The position numbers and the translations under genes are program-made. A model generated the notes under the pieces. The model was not told the DNA's origin. It ran no database searches and saw nothing but the letters and a program-made list of their open reading frames with translations. Below are positions 11,061 through 21,079 of a DNA stretch of 64,000 nt, one piece after another. Positions within the stretch are counted from its first letter, which is position 1; each line of letters opens with the position of its first letter. The stretch comes from Chromatiales bacterium (GTDB lineage: Bacteria > Pseudomonadota > Gammaproteobacteria > Xanthomonadales > SZUA-36): the NCBI GenBank assembly GCA_024640025.1, contig JAHEFT010000002.1, positions 1 through 64,000 of the forward strand. Direction: 5' to 3'.

Positions 11061-12422
11061 ATGCAGGATATAAAGGTGGATACCAGGGACCTCATTCGCT
11101 CGGCGCTGGAGGGCGAAGCAAAGCAAACCGAGCTGGACACCCTGCTCGACACGCTGGACTCAGCAGACCTCCTTCATGCCGTATTTCGCCTCAGCGAGGA
11201 TGAACAACGACAACTGCTTTCCACCGTCTCAACGGAACGGGCGGCCGACATCATCGAAGACCTGCCGGACAGTCATACCGCGGAACTGATGGAAGAAATG
11301 ACCGCCCGGGAATCGGCGACCATCCTCGAAGAATTGGCCAGTGACCATCGTGTCGACATCCTGTCGGAACTCGACACGGAAGACGCAGAAGCCATCCTGG
11401 AACTTCTGGATGAGGAAGACGTTCAGGAAATCCGTGACCTGATTTCCTACCCCTCGGATTGTGCCGGCGGCCTGATGATGACGGAATTCGCCAGTTACCC
11501 CAGGAGGGCGACAGTGCGCGAGGTCGTTGAGGACCTGACCGGACGAGAAGGCGATTATGAATTCCTGACCGTTCACTATGTCTACGTGGTCGCCGGGCAC
11601 CGGGTTCTGATTGGTGTCATCCGGTTACGGGACCTGGTCTTCGCTGACCCTGATGCCAGAATCGGAAGTGTCGCGCGGGAGGCAATAACCGTTTTGCCGG
11701 AAACGACGCTGCCGGAACTTGACCAGTTTTTCGACGATTACGACATTGCAGCCGTACCGGTAGTCAACGAGCGCAAACAACTGCTGGGCATTGTCCGCCG
11801 CAGGGCCCTGCTGGAGGCATTAACGGAAAAAGCCGAATCCGACAGCATGAAGGTCGCCGGTATCATCAGCGGTGAAGAGTTGCGCAGCATGCCCGTATGG
11901 GTCCGCGCCAAGCGCCGGCTGTCCTGGCTGAGCGTCAACATCGGACTGAACATCATCGCGGCCAGCGTAATTGCCCTTTACGAGGACACCCTGAGTGCGG
12001 TCATTGCCCTTGCGGTGTTTCTGCCGATCGTTTCGGATATGAGCGGCTGTTCCGGCAACCAGGCCGTGGCGGTGAGCATGCGCGAACTCACACTTGGCGC
12101 AGCGGAGCCCAAGGATGTAGCCCGGGTGTGGGGCAAAGAAGCGGTCGTGGGCGTGATCAACGGCCTGGCGCTCGGCCTGCTGCTCGGGCTGGCTGCCTGG
12201 GCCTGGAAAGGCAACCCGGTCCTGGGCGCCGTCGTTGGAGGAGCGCTGGCGCTGAACACGCTTCTGGCGGTATCCATTGGCGGCACCGTGCCGTTGATTC
12301 TGAAACGGTTCAATGTAGACCCTGCCGTGGCATCCGGCCCCCTGCTCACCACCATGACCGATATGTGCGGTTTTTTCCTGGTGCTGAGCCTGGCCAGCCT
12401 GGTGCTGCCCAGATTATTGTGA
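11061..12422 (+). CDS. mgtE: Magnesium transporter MgtE family
   Basis: N-domain repeats (RAADIIEDLPDSHTAELMEEM), CBS-like region, DMSGCSGNQAVAVSMRE, C-terminal TM segments; upstream AGGAGG. Confidence 0.93.
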   Translation: MQDIKVDTRDLIRSALEGEAKQTELDTLLDTLDSADLLHAVFRLSEDEQRQLLSTVSTERAADIIEDLPDSHTAELMEEMTARESATILEELASDHRVDILSELDTEDAEAILELLDEEDVQEIRDLISYPSDCAGGLMMTEFASYPRRATVREVVEDLTGREGDYEFLTVHYVYVVAGHRVLIGVIRLRDLVFADPDARIGSVAREAITVLPETTLPELDQFFDDYDIAAVPVVNERKQLLGIVRRRALLEALTEKAESDSMKVAGIISGEELRSMPVWVRAKRRLSWLSVNIGLNIIAASVIALYEDTLSAVIALAVFLPIVSDMSGCSGNQAVAVSMRELTLGAAEPKDVARVWGKEAVVGVINGLALGLLLGLAAWAWKGNPVLGAVVGGALALNTLLAVSIGGTVPLILKRFNVDPAVASGPLLTTMTDMCGFFLVLSLASLVLPRLL

Positions 12423-13676
12423 GCTGGCCGCCTCCTCCCAGACCCGGCACAGCTCGATGATGACTTCGACGGCTTTATGCATATCGTGGGTTGATATCCA
12501 TTCGTAACGCGAGTGGAAATTGTGTTCACCGGCAAAAATATTGGGCGTGGGCAAGCCCATGAAACTCAACCGTGAACCGTCTGTACCGCCGCGGATAGGT
12601 TCAACTACCGGCTCCAGCCCGGCCCGGCGATACGCCTCGAGCGCCTTTTCGAACACTTCAGGATGTTGGTCCAGCACCTCTTTCATGTTGCGGTAGTTTT
12701 CCTGCACGTCGATCTCCATCCGTGACCCGGGATGGGCGGAAACTGCCTCGGCAGCAATCTGCTCGACGAGTTCCTCCATTTCCTTCAGCTTTGCGGTAAC
12801 GAAATCCCGGACCAGCAGCTTGACCGAGGTTTGCTCAACACTGGCGTCGATCACGTAAGGGTGGACGAACCCCTGGTAGCCTTCCGTGGTCTCCGGCGAC
12901 AGGCCCTCGTCCGGCAGGCGGGTGATGAAATCCGCCGCCACCTTGATGGCATTCACCATCTTGCCCTTCGCGAATCCGGGGTGGGTATTGAAGCCATGGA
13001 AGGTCACTGTAATCGCGTCCGCGGAAAACGTCTCAACCTGGAGTTCACCCAGGGTTTCGCCGTCCATGGTGTAGGCGCAATAAGCGCCGAACCGTTCTAC
13101 GTCGAAATATTTTGTGCCGTTACCCACTTCCTCGTCGGGCGTGAAGCCGATACGGATGGGGCCATGGGGGATTTCGGGATGAGCCAGCAGGTATTCCACT
13201 GCTCCCATGATCTCCGCCACGCCGGCCTTGTTGTCGGCGCCCAGCAGGGTCGTTCCCGAGGCAGTAATAATGTCATGGCCAATCTGTTTCGCCAGCTGAG
13301 GGTTGTCCCTCGCTGAAATCGCGGCCGCAGGGTCGTCCGGAAAAACCAGGTCGCCGCCATCGTAGTTCTGATGCACAATCGCCTTCACCCCTGCACCGCT
13401 CATTTCCGGCGAGGTATCCACGTGTGCCAGGAATCCAATCACCGGTACTCCGTCCTTCGCGGTCGTTGATGGAACCGTGGCGAACACGTAGCCGTATTCA
13501 TCCAGGGAGGCGTCTTCCAGGCCCAGCGCCAGCAGCTCATCGCGCAACCGCCTCAAAAGATCGAGTTGCGAAGGCGTGCTGGGAAAGGTTTCTGAATCCT
13601 CGCACGACTGAGTATCCATTTTCACATACTCGAGAAACCGCTCCACGCAGTTTGTTGCATATCTTGGTGAGTTCAT
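12414..13676 (-). CDS. pepT: Peptidase T (tripeptide aminopeptidase, M20)
   Basis: GFLAHVDTSPEMSG, TLLGADNKAGVAEIM, FTPDEEVGNG, IRGGTDGSRLSFMGLPTPNIFAGEHNFHSRYEW. Confidence 0.95.
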   Translation of the reverse strand: MNSPRYATNCVERFLEYVKMDTQSCEDSETFPSTPSQLDLLRRLRDELLALGLEDASLDEYGYVFATVPSTTAKDGVPVIGFLAHVDTSPEMSGAGVKAIVHQNYDGGDLVFPDDPAAAISARDNPQLAKQIGHDIITASGTTLLGADNKAGVAEIMGAVEYLLAHPEIPHGPIRIGFTPDEEVGNGTKYFDVERFGAYCAYTMDGETLGELQVETFSADAITVTFHGFNTHPGFAKGKMVNAIKVAADFITRLPDEGLSPETTEGYQGFVHPYVIDASVEQTSVKLLVRDFVTAKLKEMEELVEQIAAEAVSAHPGSRMEIDVQENYRNMKEVLDQHPEVFEKALEAYRRAGLEPVVEPIRGGTDGSRLSFMGLPTPNIFAGEHNFHSRYEWISTHDMHKAVEVIIELCRVWEEAASSQ

Positions 13677-13807
13677 TTGAGCAATTCCTGGTCTGGTGAC
13701 ACTCTGAATTCCATTTTAACCCGACGGCTTCTCCAGGGAGAAAATTTCCGGGGATACCAGGGGTGAAGATGTGTTGTAATTCAACTTTAGACTCCGAATT
13801 CCAGCTT

Positions 13808-15085
13808 ATGAATAGAAGTTTCTTCCTGTCGTTGCTTTGCCTCTGGTTCGCACAGGCATCGGTTTGCGTGGCCGGTAGTTCCAGGGCCGGGGATGCGCCG
13901 CACATGGGTCGCTCCGACCGGGTTTACCAATTGGATTACGAGGTGAGTTTTTCACCTGAGGAAGGCCTTGCTCACGTGGCCGTCACTGTGCGCCAGCCGC
14001 GCAATCTTCTGCGCAGCCTGAGCTTTCAATACGATCCGGCCCGCTATGACGGTTTCAGCGGGGACGGCGTGATCGACGACACCGGAAACAAGCTTACCTG
14101 GGATCTGCCGGATGTCGGTGGCACCCTGAAGTTCAGCGCGGTGATCGATCACGCACGCGGCGAGGCCGGGCGATACGACAGCCTGGTGCAAAACAACTGG
14201 GCTGTCTTCCGGGGAGACGACCTGCTGCCGCCCGCCAGCGCCAGGGCACTGAAAGGCTCAACCTCACAAGCTCGCCTGCGCATGACCGGCCCGCCCGGCT
14301 GGTCCTTCATCAGCGCCTATCCCCGGTCTGAAAGCGACCCGGACTGGTTCGAAGTGGACTGGGCAGACCGGAAATTCGACCGCCCGGTTGGCTGGATGGC
14401 CGCCGGAAAGCTCGGAGTGCGCTGGGGAGACAGGGCCGGGATACGGTTCGCCATCGCCGGCCCGATGGGCCAGGGCATCAGATACTCGGACATCAAGGCA
14501 TTCCTGCGCTGGAACCTGCCGACGCTGGTGACCATTTTTCCTGACTTTCCCAAGCGTATCCTGCTGGTTTCAGCCGGCGACCCCATGTGGCGCGGAGGCC
14601 TGTCGGGACCCCACTCCCTCTACATTCATGCAGACCGTCCACTGATCAGCGCCAACGGCACGAGCACCCTGTTGCATGAACTCGTGCACCTTGCCCAGGG
14701 CTACCGGGCCGCACCCGGGCAGGACTGGATCGTAGAGGCAGTGGCTGAATACTATACGCTGGAGATCATGCGCCGTTCCGACACACTGTCCAGCATGGAC
14801 TATAAGCGAGGCCTGGAAAAACTCGAGGCCTGGGCCGGAGAGGAAGACATACTTGAAGCGGATGAATCGTCAGGCCCGCGCACGGCGAAAGGCGTTGCGG
14901 TCATGCAGGCACTGGATGACGAGTTGCGCGAAGTGACCGCGGGGCGCTACAGCCTGGACAACGTGGCGGGACAACTTTCCCGTGACGGTGTACCGGTGAG
15001 CATGGAGCAGTTACGCCAGGTGGCAACGTCACTGGCCGGCCAGCCGCTCGAGTCCCTGTCTCCTGAGCGCCTCGATACCGAGTGA
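13808..15085 (+). CDS. Secreted zincin-type metallopeptidase (possibly M61-like)
   Basis: Signal peptide MNRSFFLSLLCLWFAQASVCVAG; HExxH motif LLHELVHLAQG followed by E in IVEAVAEYYT; ORF track begins at 13763. Confidence 0.65.
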   Translation: MNRSFFLSLLCLWFAQASVCVAGSSRAGDAPHMGRSDRVYQLDYEVSFSPEEGLAHVAVTVRQPRNLLRSLSFQYDPARYDGFSGDGVIDDTGNKLTWDLPDVGGTLKFSAVIDHARGEAGRYDSLVQNNWAVFRGDDLLPPASARALKGSTSQARLRMTGPPGWSFISAYPRSESDPDWFEVDWADRKFDRPVGWMAAGKLGVRWGDRAGIRFAIAGPMGQGIRYSDIKAFLRWNLPTLVTIFPDFPKRILLVSAGDPMWRGGLSGPHSLYIHADRPLISANGTSTLLHELVHLAQGYRAAPGQDWIVEAVAEYYTLEIMRRSDTLSSMDYKRGLEKLEAWAGEEDILEADESSGPRTAKGVAVMQALDDELREVTAGRYSLDNVAGQLSRDGVPVSMEQLRQVATSLAGQPLESLSPERLDTE

Positions 15086-16378
15086 GTTTTTCGCCAGTTC
15101 GTCGCGGGCGATCGAGGTGAGTCCGTGGTCCCGCAGAAAATGAATCAACTTCAGGGTGCGGAAGGCGTCAAACCAGGTTTGCATCTGCCGGGTGAACTGC
15201 TCCGTGTCACTGCTTTGCCGGAAAGCGTGTTCAAGCGCCTGGCTGGCCCCGGCTTTCTCCAGCCCGGCTACTAATAGCTGCCGCTTGTCACTCTGTACCC
15301 TGTCACGGGAAGATTGTTGCAGGATGACGGCAGAGAAGTCGCTGGACCCTGATTTCCAGATTGCGGGCCAGCTCGCCAGCCAGGCTTTGAGCAATTCGAA
15401 TACCGCGGGATTGTAGAACCTGAAATCCGTGACCGGATCGGCCAGCCCGGAGATCGTATTCACGGCGGCGCCGGTACCAAACGGCACGCGGTCGGAACGG
15501 CGCGCCTCTATCCGGATGGCTTCACAATTCGATCCCTCCTGCATTTCCACAACCGTGCCGACCTTGGCCAGCTTGTTGAGCAGGTAAAAGTCCTCACCGG
15601 CCTCACGACGGGGGAAGCCCCGGACTTTTGCATAGTGCAGCGCATTCACCGCCATCGTGCTGCCGATGGTGTGAAACGCATAAGGCGAGCCGGCGAACTT
15701 CATGCCGGCGACGTAATAATGCAGTGAAAGTTCATACAACTCCGTCGCCAGGATGACTGCTTCCTGGTCTGTGCCGTCCCCGGCGCCGGCGTGGCGAAAT
15801 GGATAGACCAGCGCTGCGTAATCAGTATCAGCATATCGGCTTCTGTTGCTGCAATGAAAATAGGTGTCGGGCAGCATCACATCTGCATCGCTGCAGTGTA
15901 TCCAGGACGAGTGAATGCGCTTCAGATGGATCAATGCGGCCGCCAGGTCTGCGCCCACCTTGCGGGCATGCCCTACGCCGCCCCTGGCAGGAAGTTTTCG
16001 TCCTGCGCTGAACCGGTCTACCAGCAGAATATCCCGCGGGCTTGCCGGGTCGCGCAACAGTTCCATACCGTAGCCCGCGCTCGATTCAGGTGAGCCGCCG
16101 TCGATCCGGCCATGGGACTCGAATTTCGCCCGCACCGCCGTTGCCAGGGCCCGGTTGTTGGCTGATACCTCAGGAGAGGACGAAACGGGCTCATTGATCA
16201 CCAGAATTAACAGGCTGCGCCTCTTGCACGGGGGCGGCGGACGAAGAAACCGTGGGGCCTCGTTGCAGGCGGGAATCACCAGGACATTCGACCACGGTTG
16301 CTGACCGGGCAACGCTTCCAACAGTCCGTCCAGTGAATTAATTTCGGGTTCAGCGTAGTGACGCAGGTACTTTTCCAT
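15029..16378 (-). CDS. Family 2-like glycosyltransferase (GT-A)
   Basis: NVLVIPACNEAPRFL, WIHCSDADVMLPDTYF, GEDFYLLNKLAKVG. Confidence 0.6.
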   Translation of the reverse strand: MEKYLRHYAEPEINSLDGLLEALPGQQPWSNVLVIPACNEAPRFLRPPPPCKRRSLLILVINEPVSSSPEVSANNRALATAVRAKFESHGRIDGGSPESSAGYGMELLRDPASPRDILLVDRFSAGRKLPARGGVGHARKVGADLAAALIHLKRIHSSWIHCSDADVMLPDTYFHCSNRSRYADTDYAALVYPFRHAGAGDGTDQEAVILATELYELSLHYYVAGMKFAGSPYAFHTIGSTMAVNALHYAKVRGFPRREAGEDFYLLNKLAKVGTVVEMQEGSNCEAIRIEARRSDRVPFGTGAAVNTISGLADPVTDFRFYNPAVFELLKAWLASWPAIWKSGSSDFSAVILQQSSRDRVQSDKRQLLVAGLEKAGASQALEHAFRQSSDTEQFTRQMQTWFDAFRTLKLIHFLRDHGLTSIARDELAKNSLGIEALRRQGLERLAGQ

Positions 16379-16389
16379 GATCTTCCGGT

Positions 16390-16980
16390 TCAGTGCAGCG
16401 CAACCCGGATCGGAAGTTCACTGACGATTTCGGCTTCCGTCACGAGCAGGCTGTCCAGGCGCAGCCGGACTTCCGCCGGGTCAAAATACAAGTCGGCAAG
16501 TTCAAGGAACAGATCCTGGTGGGCCTTTTCAGAGCGCGTGATCGAACGGTAAAAGCGTTTCAACCCGCCTGCCGGCAGGGCGTCAGCCACCAGGCCAAAA
16601 CGTTCCGCGCCGCGGGCCTCGACGATCCCGCCAACCAGCAGGCGGTCCATGAAATAATGCTTTTTCCCGTCCCGAAAAGTGCGGCGTAAGGCATTGACAT
16701 ATGGGTCCTTCTCGTCCGCACCCAGGGTGAGACCACGTTCCTGCATCAGCCTGACCACCGCACGGAAGTGGCTGAGTTCTTCCAGGGCAAGGTCAATCAT
16801 GGCGGTCACCAGTTCGGGTTTATCCGGATAATGCGCAACCATTCCCATCGCCATGCTGGAAGCCTTTTTTTCAGCAGTCGCGTGATCGGGCAAAAAGACG
16901 TCCATTGCGGCGACAACACCCTCGGCCCATGCCGGAGGTGTTTTGAATTTCAGCTCGATGCCGGACAGCGCGTCAGCCAC
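16390..16980 (-). CDS. miaE: tRNA-(ms[2]io[6]A)-hydroxylase
   Basis: DHATAEKKASSMAMGMVAHYPDKPELVTAMIDLALEELSHF diiron ligands, RSEKAHQDLF; GTG start at 16978-16980 overlaps the upstream stop as GTGGCTGA, so the 5' extension in the ORF track (to 17217) is not used. Confidence 0.9.
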   Translation of the reverse strand: MADALSGIELKFKTPPAWAEGVVAAMDVFLPDHATAEKKASSMAMGMVAHYPDKPELVTAMIDLALEELSHFRAVVRLMQERGLTLGADEKDPYVNALRRTFRDGKKHYFMDRLLVGGIVEARGAERFGLVADALPAGGLKRFYRSITRSEKAHQDLFLELADLYFDPAEVRLRLDSLLVTEAEIVSELPIRVALH

Positions 16981-17896
16981 CGGACACCCGCGTGATAGCC
17001 TGCAGCGCGAGATCCTGCAGCGCCGCCCCCTGCTCGTCACCGGCCAGCGTCGCATTGAAGTGCAGTGCGAGCAGGAAAGACAGCGTGTTGTGCCGCCTGG
17101 CGAGGCCGGCCTGGCTGGAATAGGAATCCACCCAGGACCCAAGGGAACCGGGGCTGGAAATGCCAAGGAACCAGTTTTCCCAGAATGAAGCTGGCAGGAT
17201 TCCCCGGCTATAGCCATAGTAGGCTGCCCGGGCCAGGCGCGCCGGTTCGCCGTAAATGTAAAACATCTCCCCCGCAGGTGCGACCTGCAAAGCCAAAGAC
17301 TCCATCAGGCGCTGGATCTGGGCGCCGTCGATTTGTGGATTAAGCGCCAGTTGCAGGACCAGGTCGGAACCGTGGGCAACGCCGTGCCGCCAACCCTCTG
17401 CTGCGGAAAACCCGCGGTAATCATCGACCCCGGCCAGGTAGGCCGCCGCCTCTGCCGCCAGTTCTTCGCGCATGGGGGGAGTCAGCACCGCCTCGATACG
17501 GTCGGCACGTGCGACTTCAGAAAGCAACAATGCTGCAAATGGCTGCTGGAAGCCCGCAATATCAGTTTCGCTGCTGAGTTGCCCCAACAAGTCGCCGTAT
17601 AAAACCAGTATGCTTTCCGCGGATAACTGCTGGCCACGCAACCAGGTCGAGACTGCCTCGAACGCTACGCCATCGCGAATGAGCGGGTCCGGATCGGAAT
17701 TACAGGCCACCAGGCCAATCGCAAGGGCGTTTCGCCGGGTTTCGTCCGCCAACTCGAAGCCGGACTCCTTCAACTTGAATAATTGCTCCCTGCTGTACCC
17801 TTCTGGGGGACAGTCTCCAGCCGACAGGCGCGGCGCCGCAGAAACTCCCGCGAGGATAACCAGCACACTGGCTATGGCCCACGAAGTCCGGTTCAC
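16973..17896 (-). CDS. DUF2785-like predicted secreted protein
   Basis: Signal peptide; CPPEGYSREQLFKLKESGFEL...DYRGFSAAEGWRHGVAHGSDLVLQLALNP. Confidence 0.7.
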   Translation of the reverse strand: MNRTSWAIASVLVILAGVSAAPRLSAGDCPPEGYSREQLFKLKESGFELADETRRNALAIGLVACNSDPDPLIRDGVAFEAVSTWLRGQQLSAESILVLYGDLLGQLSSETDIAGFQQPFAALLLSEVARADRIEAVLTPPMREELAAEAAAYLAGVDDYRGFSAAEGWRHGVAHGSDLVLQLALNPQIDGAQIQRLMESLALQVAPAGEMFYIYGEPARLARAAYYGYSRGILPASFWENWFLGISSPGSLGSWVDSYSSQAGLARRHNTLSFLLALHFNATLAGDEQGAALQDLALQAITRVSGG

Positions 17897-19320
17897 GAAC
17901 GGGTGTCTCCGTCATCAGCAGATACCTCCACGGGAGTTGCCATGATGATCTCCCGGTGGGGATAGGGAATCTTGATGTCATGTTCCTTCAATGTATCCCA
18001 CAAAGCCAGCAACACCACGCCCCGAACGTTCGTCAACCCTTCACGCGGGTCGCTGATCCAGAACCGCAGCACGAAATCGATCGAGGAATCGCCAAAACCG
18101 GTCAGCCAGCAAACCGGCTTTTTGGCGCCATGCACGCGATTGCAATTCGCGGCCGCTTCAACGGCCAGGGCGCTGACCTGGTGCGGATCGGAATCGTAGG
18201 AAACACCAAAGTTGACATCGAGCCGGACCAGTTCGTCCGAAAAGGACCAGTTGATCACCTCGTGGGTTATGAAGTCCTCGTTCGGAATCAGGTATTCGCG
18301 GCCGTCTCGGGTCACTACCGAGACGAACCGGGACCGCAGTTCGCGGATCCAGCCGAAGGTTTCGCCCAGGGAAATGGTGTCTCCGGGCTTAATGGACCGG
18401 TCCATCAGGATGATGATGCCGGAGATAAAGTTCGAAACCACCTTCTGCAAGCCAAAGCCCAGGCCCACGCCGATGGCGCCGGAAAATACCGTGAAAATGG
18501 TCAGATCGATGCCGAGGCCTGACAAGCCGACCAGCGTGGCGCTGAAGATGAGGGCGATCTTCGCGACCTTGCCAAGCAGGACACGCAGTGATGGAGTGAG
18601 GTCTTCCGTATGCTGCAGGCGGTCGTCTATGAAATTGCCAGCAATGATGGCGAACCAAAGCAATAAACCCAGAAAAACAAACACCTTAAGAATCAATAGC
18701 AGGGATATCCGGAAAGTCCCTACCGAAAAGCCGGCCGCATCCAGCAGTATCGCGGCTTCATCAGCCACACCCAGCAGCACCAGGGCAACGTAGCACCAGA
18801 CCAGGACCGCAACGACTCTACCGAGTGAACGGCTTCGAATCATCTGGGACAGTAACCCGATCACCAGCCAGGCCAGTGCGAGCAACAGAGCGGTCGAAAC
18901 GACATACTCTGAACCCGGCCAGTCGAAGTGCTGCATCAGCAGCAGGGCAAGCCCCGCCAGTACGACGAAGAAAATCCACTCAAGCCGGCGCAGGCAAACA
19001 ATAATGATGCGCAGCAGTTTGTGGTTTGGCGCCTGTATGCCGCGCACCAGGGCCTCCAGTTTCGGCTCGATTCGCCATGCCGCGACACGAGACACCAGCA
19101 GCAGCACCGCGACAACCGTCAATTGCTCAAGAATTGCCGTTTCGTTGAAGAAAACCAGCAGTTTCTGGCCGAATTCAACAACGCTTGCGATCAGTTGTTC
19201 GATGACGTCCTCCAAAGCTGGTTCAAACAGGCTGGAGCCCAAAGTATGCAGTATAAAGCACCGGTCCGCCGGAAATGACAAACTGCGATGCATCCCACGC
19301 AAAATGAGTATAATCTGCAT
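17893..19320 (-). CDS. Mechanosensitive ion channel, MscS family
   Basis: TM-rich N-terminus then GLGFGLQKVVSNFISGIIILMDRSIKPGDTISLGETFGWIRELRSRFVSVVTRDGREYLIPNEDFI; true start uncertain. Confidence 0.9.
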   Translation of the reverse strand: MQIILILRGMHRSLSFPADRCFILHTLGSSLFEPALEDVIEQLIASVVEFGQKLLVFFNETAILEQLTVVAVLLLVSRVAAWRIEPKLEALVRGIQAPNHKLLRIIIVCLRRLEWIFFVVLAGLALLLMQHFDWPGSEYVVSTALLLALAWLVIGLLSQMIRSRSLGRVVAVLVWCYVALVLLGVADEAAILLDAAGFSVGTFRISLLLILKVFVFLGLLLWFAIIAGNFIDDRLQHTEDLTPSLRVLLGKVAKIALIFSATLVGLSGLGIDLTIFTVFSGAIGVGLGFGLQKVVSNFISGIIILMDRSIKPGDTISLGETFGWIRELRSRFVSVVTRDGREYLIPNEDFITHEVINWSFSDELVRLDVNFGVSYDSDPHQVSALAVEAAANCNRVHGAKKPVCWLTGFGDSSIDFVLRFWISDPREGLTNVRGVVLLALWDTLKEHDIKIPYPHREIIMATPVEVSADDGDTRS

Positions 19321-19347
19321 GTTTCCAGGCCTTCCGGAAGACCAGAA

Positions 19348-20112
19348 TTGACTTATTGCCTCACGATCAAGACTGACCAGGGTATTGTCTTTGCGTCAGA
19401 TTCCCGCACGAACGCCGGCGTGGACCAGGTCAGTACGTTCAGCAAAATGCATACCTTTGAGGTTGCTGCCAGCCGAGCGTTCTGCCTGCTGAGTTCGGGC
19501 AACCTGGCCACGACACAGGCCGTCCTGCGCCAGATCCGGCGGGACAACGACATGGCCAGCGACACGTGCCTTAACAATGCGCAGGATATGGCGGAAGCGG
19601 CCGAGTACATTGGTTCACTCAGCCGGGCTGAACAGCGTAAACACAGCTCCAGGGGCGACGATAGTTTTAACCCGGAGGCCAGTTTCATACTTGGCGGCCA
19701 ACTCGCTGACCGGCAGCACCAGATTTACCTGGTTTATCCGGAAGGCAATTATATCGTCGCCACCGAGCAGACGCCTTTTCTGCAGATCGGTGAACTGAAG
19801 TATGGCAAGCCCATTCTGGACCGCATCATCTCGAAAGATTTATCGCTGGAACTGGCGGCGCGCTGTGCACTGGTTTCGATGGATTCTACGATCCGCAGTA
19901 ACCTGACCGTCGGCCCGCCGGTTGAATTGCTGATCTACAAGGCCGGCTCGCTGAAATTCGGCGAGCGCCTGGTGCTGCAGGAAGAGAACCCTTACTTCCA
20001 CCAGTTGCGCCAGGCCTGGCAGGAAGGATTGAAAGCGACTTTCGACCGCCTGCCGGATGTGCCTTTCAGCCGGCCGGCAGTTCACCTTGTGGACGTAAAA
20101 GGCGATCAATAA
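19348..20112 (+). CDS. Anbu-type proteasome-like peptidase
   Basis: TTG start gives (M)TYCLTIKTDQGIVFASDSRTNAGVDQVSTFSKMHTFE: Thr directly after the initiator, as in Anbu/proteasome beta subunits; GGAAG Shine-Dalgarno upstream; neighbours are the classic Anbu partners. Confidence 0.88.
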   Translation: MTYCLTIKTDQGIVFASDSRTNAGVDQVSTFSKMHTFEVAASRAFCLLSSGNLATTQAVLRQIRRDNDMASDTCLNNAQDMAEAAEYIGSLSRAEQRKHSSRGDDSFNPEASFILGGQLADRQHQIYLVYPEGNYIVATEQTPFLQIGELKYGKPILDRIISKDLSLELAARCALVSMDSTIRSNLTVGPPVELLIYKAGSLKFGERLVLQEENPYFHQLRQAWQEGLKATFDRLPDVPFSRPAVHLVDVKGDQ

Positions 20113-21079
20113 ACCCCAGCTTTTGCTTGACCGGTTCCGGTAAAAGGAAGGGATAGGGATCGTCCGAACCCAGGCTTCGGCTGATTTCGTTCAGCGTGAT
20201 GGCCAATCCGATCCACGATTCAATCCAGTCATCCCTTTGCCCGGCCTCGGCCTCAGGCGCAAGGCGCCCGGCACGCGCTGATTCCAGCGCATCGGTGATG
20301 TGCAGAAAGTGGGCGAAAGTCTCGGCAAAATCTTCCGCCGGATGAGCCGAGGCATAGGCGCTGACGAAGTTCTCAGGCCAGTCCGCCGGCGGTCCGTTAT
20401 CGTAGTAGGTCTGCAGCGCGCCATGGTAATCATCGCGCTCGTCGCCGAAATGCGTGCGGCATTCATCCAATAGAACCGGCTGAGCGGTCAGCGTCCTGAA
20501 ATAAAAATGCCCGCTTTCGTGCCGCAAATGTCCCAGCACGGTCCGGTAGAGTTCATGCATCTGTTCACGCGCGGCGTGGCGCGCGGCATCGTCAGCTTCG
20601 GCGATATTGATCGTGATCGTGTTGTTGAAATGGCCGGTGGCGACAAACGATTCAAACACATCCGGGTTCCTTCGATTGTCCTCCAGGAACCGGAACTTCA
20701 GTGCATTTTCGCCGGTTAGCGGAAGCTTGAGTGCCAGAAGCGAGTAAAGCAACCGGCGTTTGGCCTCCTCCATGCGCGTCCACAGCTTCAGGTTATCGGG
20801 CCGGTCCAGCGCGGGAATCACCTCGTTCATGCGGCACGAGAAACACAGGTCTTCCGAATCTTCCCGGTGCAGCAGCCAGTTGCAGTTGTAGTAACGGTGA
20901 AAGTTGTTGCAGCGTCGATAGACGGCTCCGCCCGGCGCCGTCAGGCGGCCGTCAATATGGGCATCGAGGGCAATGATCTCCAATCGATCCGGTTCGAACC
21001 CGAGTTGACGTTCACAAACAACACAGGCGGTATTGTCGAAAAAGACCCGGTTGCCGCAGGTGCAGTGAAAGAGCTTCAC
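20066..21079 (-). CDS. Putative zinc-binding metallopeptidase with N-terminal zinc ribbon (Peptidase_Mx type)
   Basis: CTCGNRVFFDNTACVVCERQLGF zinc ribbon; RHESGHFYF (HExGH) and HPAEDFAETFAHFLHITDAL. Confidence 0.87.
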   Translation of the reverse strand: MKLFHCTCGNRVFFDNTACVVCERQLGFEPDRLEIIALDAHIDGRLTAPGGAVYRRCNNFHRYYNCNWLLHREDSEDLCFSCRMNEVIPALDRPDNLKLWTRMEEAKRRLLYSLLALKLPLTGENALKFRFLEDNRRNPDVFESFVATGHFNNTITINIAEADDAARHAAREQMHELYRTVLGHLRHESGHFYFRTLTAQPVLLDECRTHFGDERDDYHGALQTYYDNGPPADWPENFVSAYASAHPAEDFAETFAHFLHITDALESARAGRLAPEAEAGQRDDWIESWIGLAITLNEISRSLGSDDPYPFLLPEPVKQKLGFIDRLLRPQGELPAG

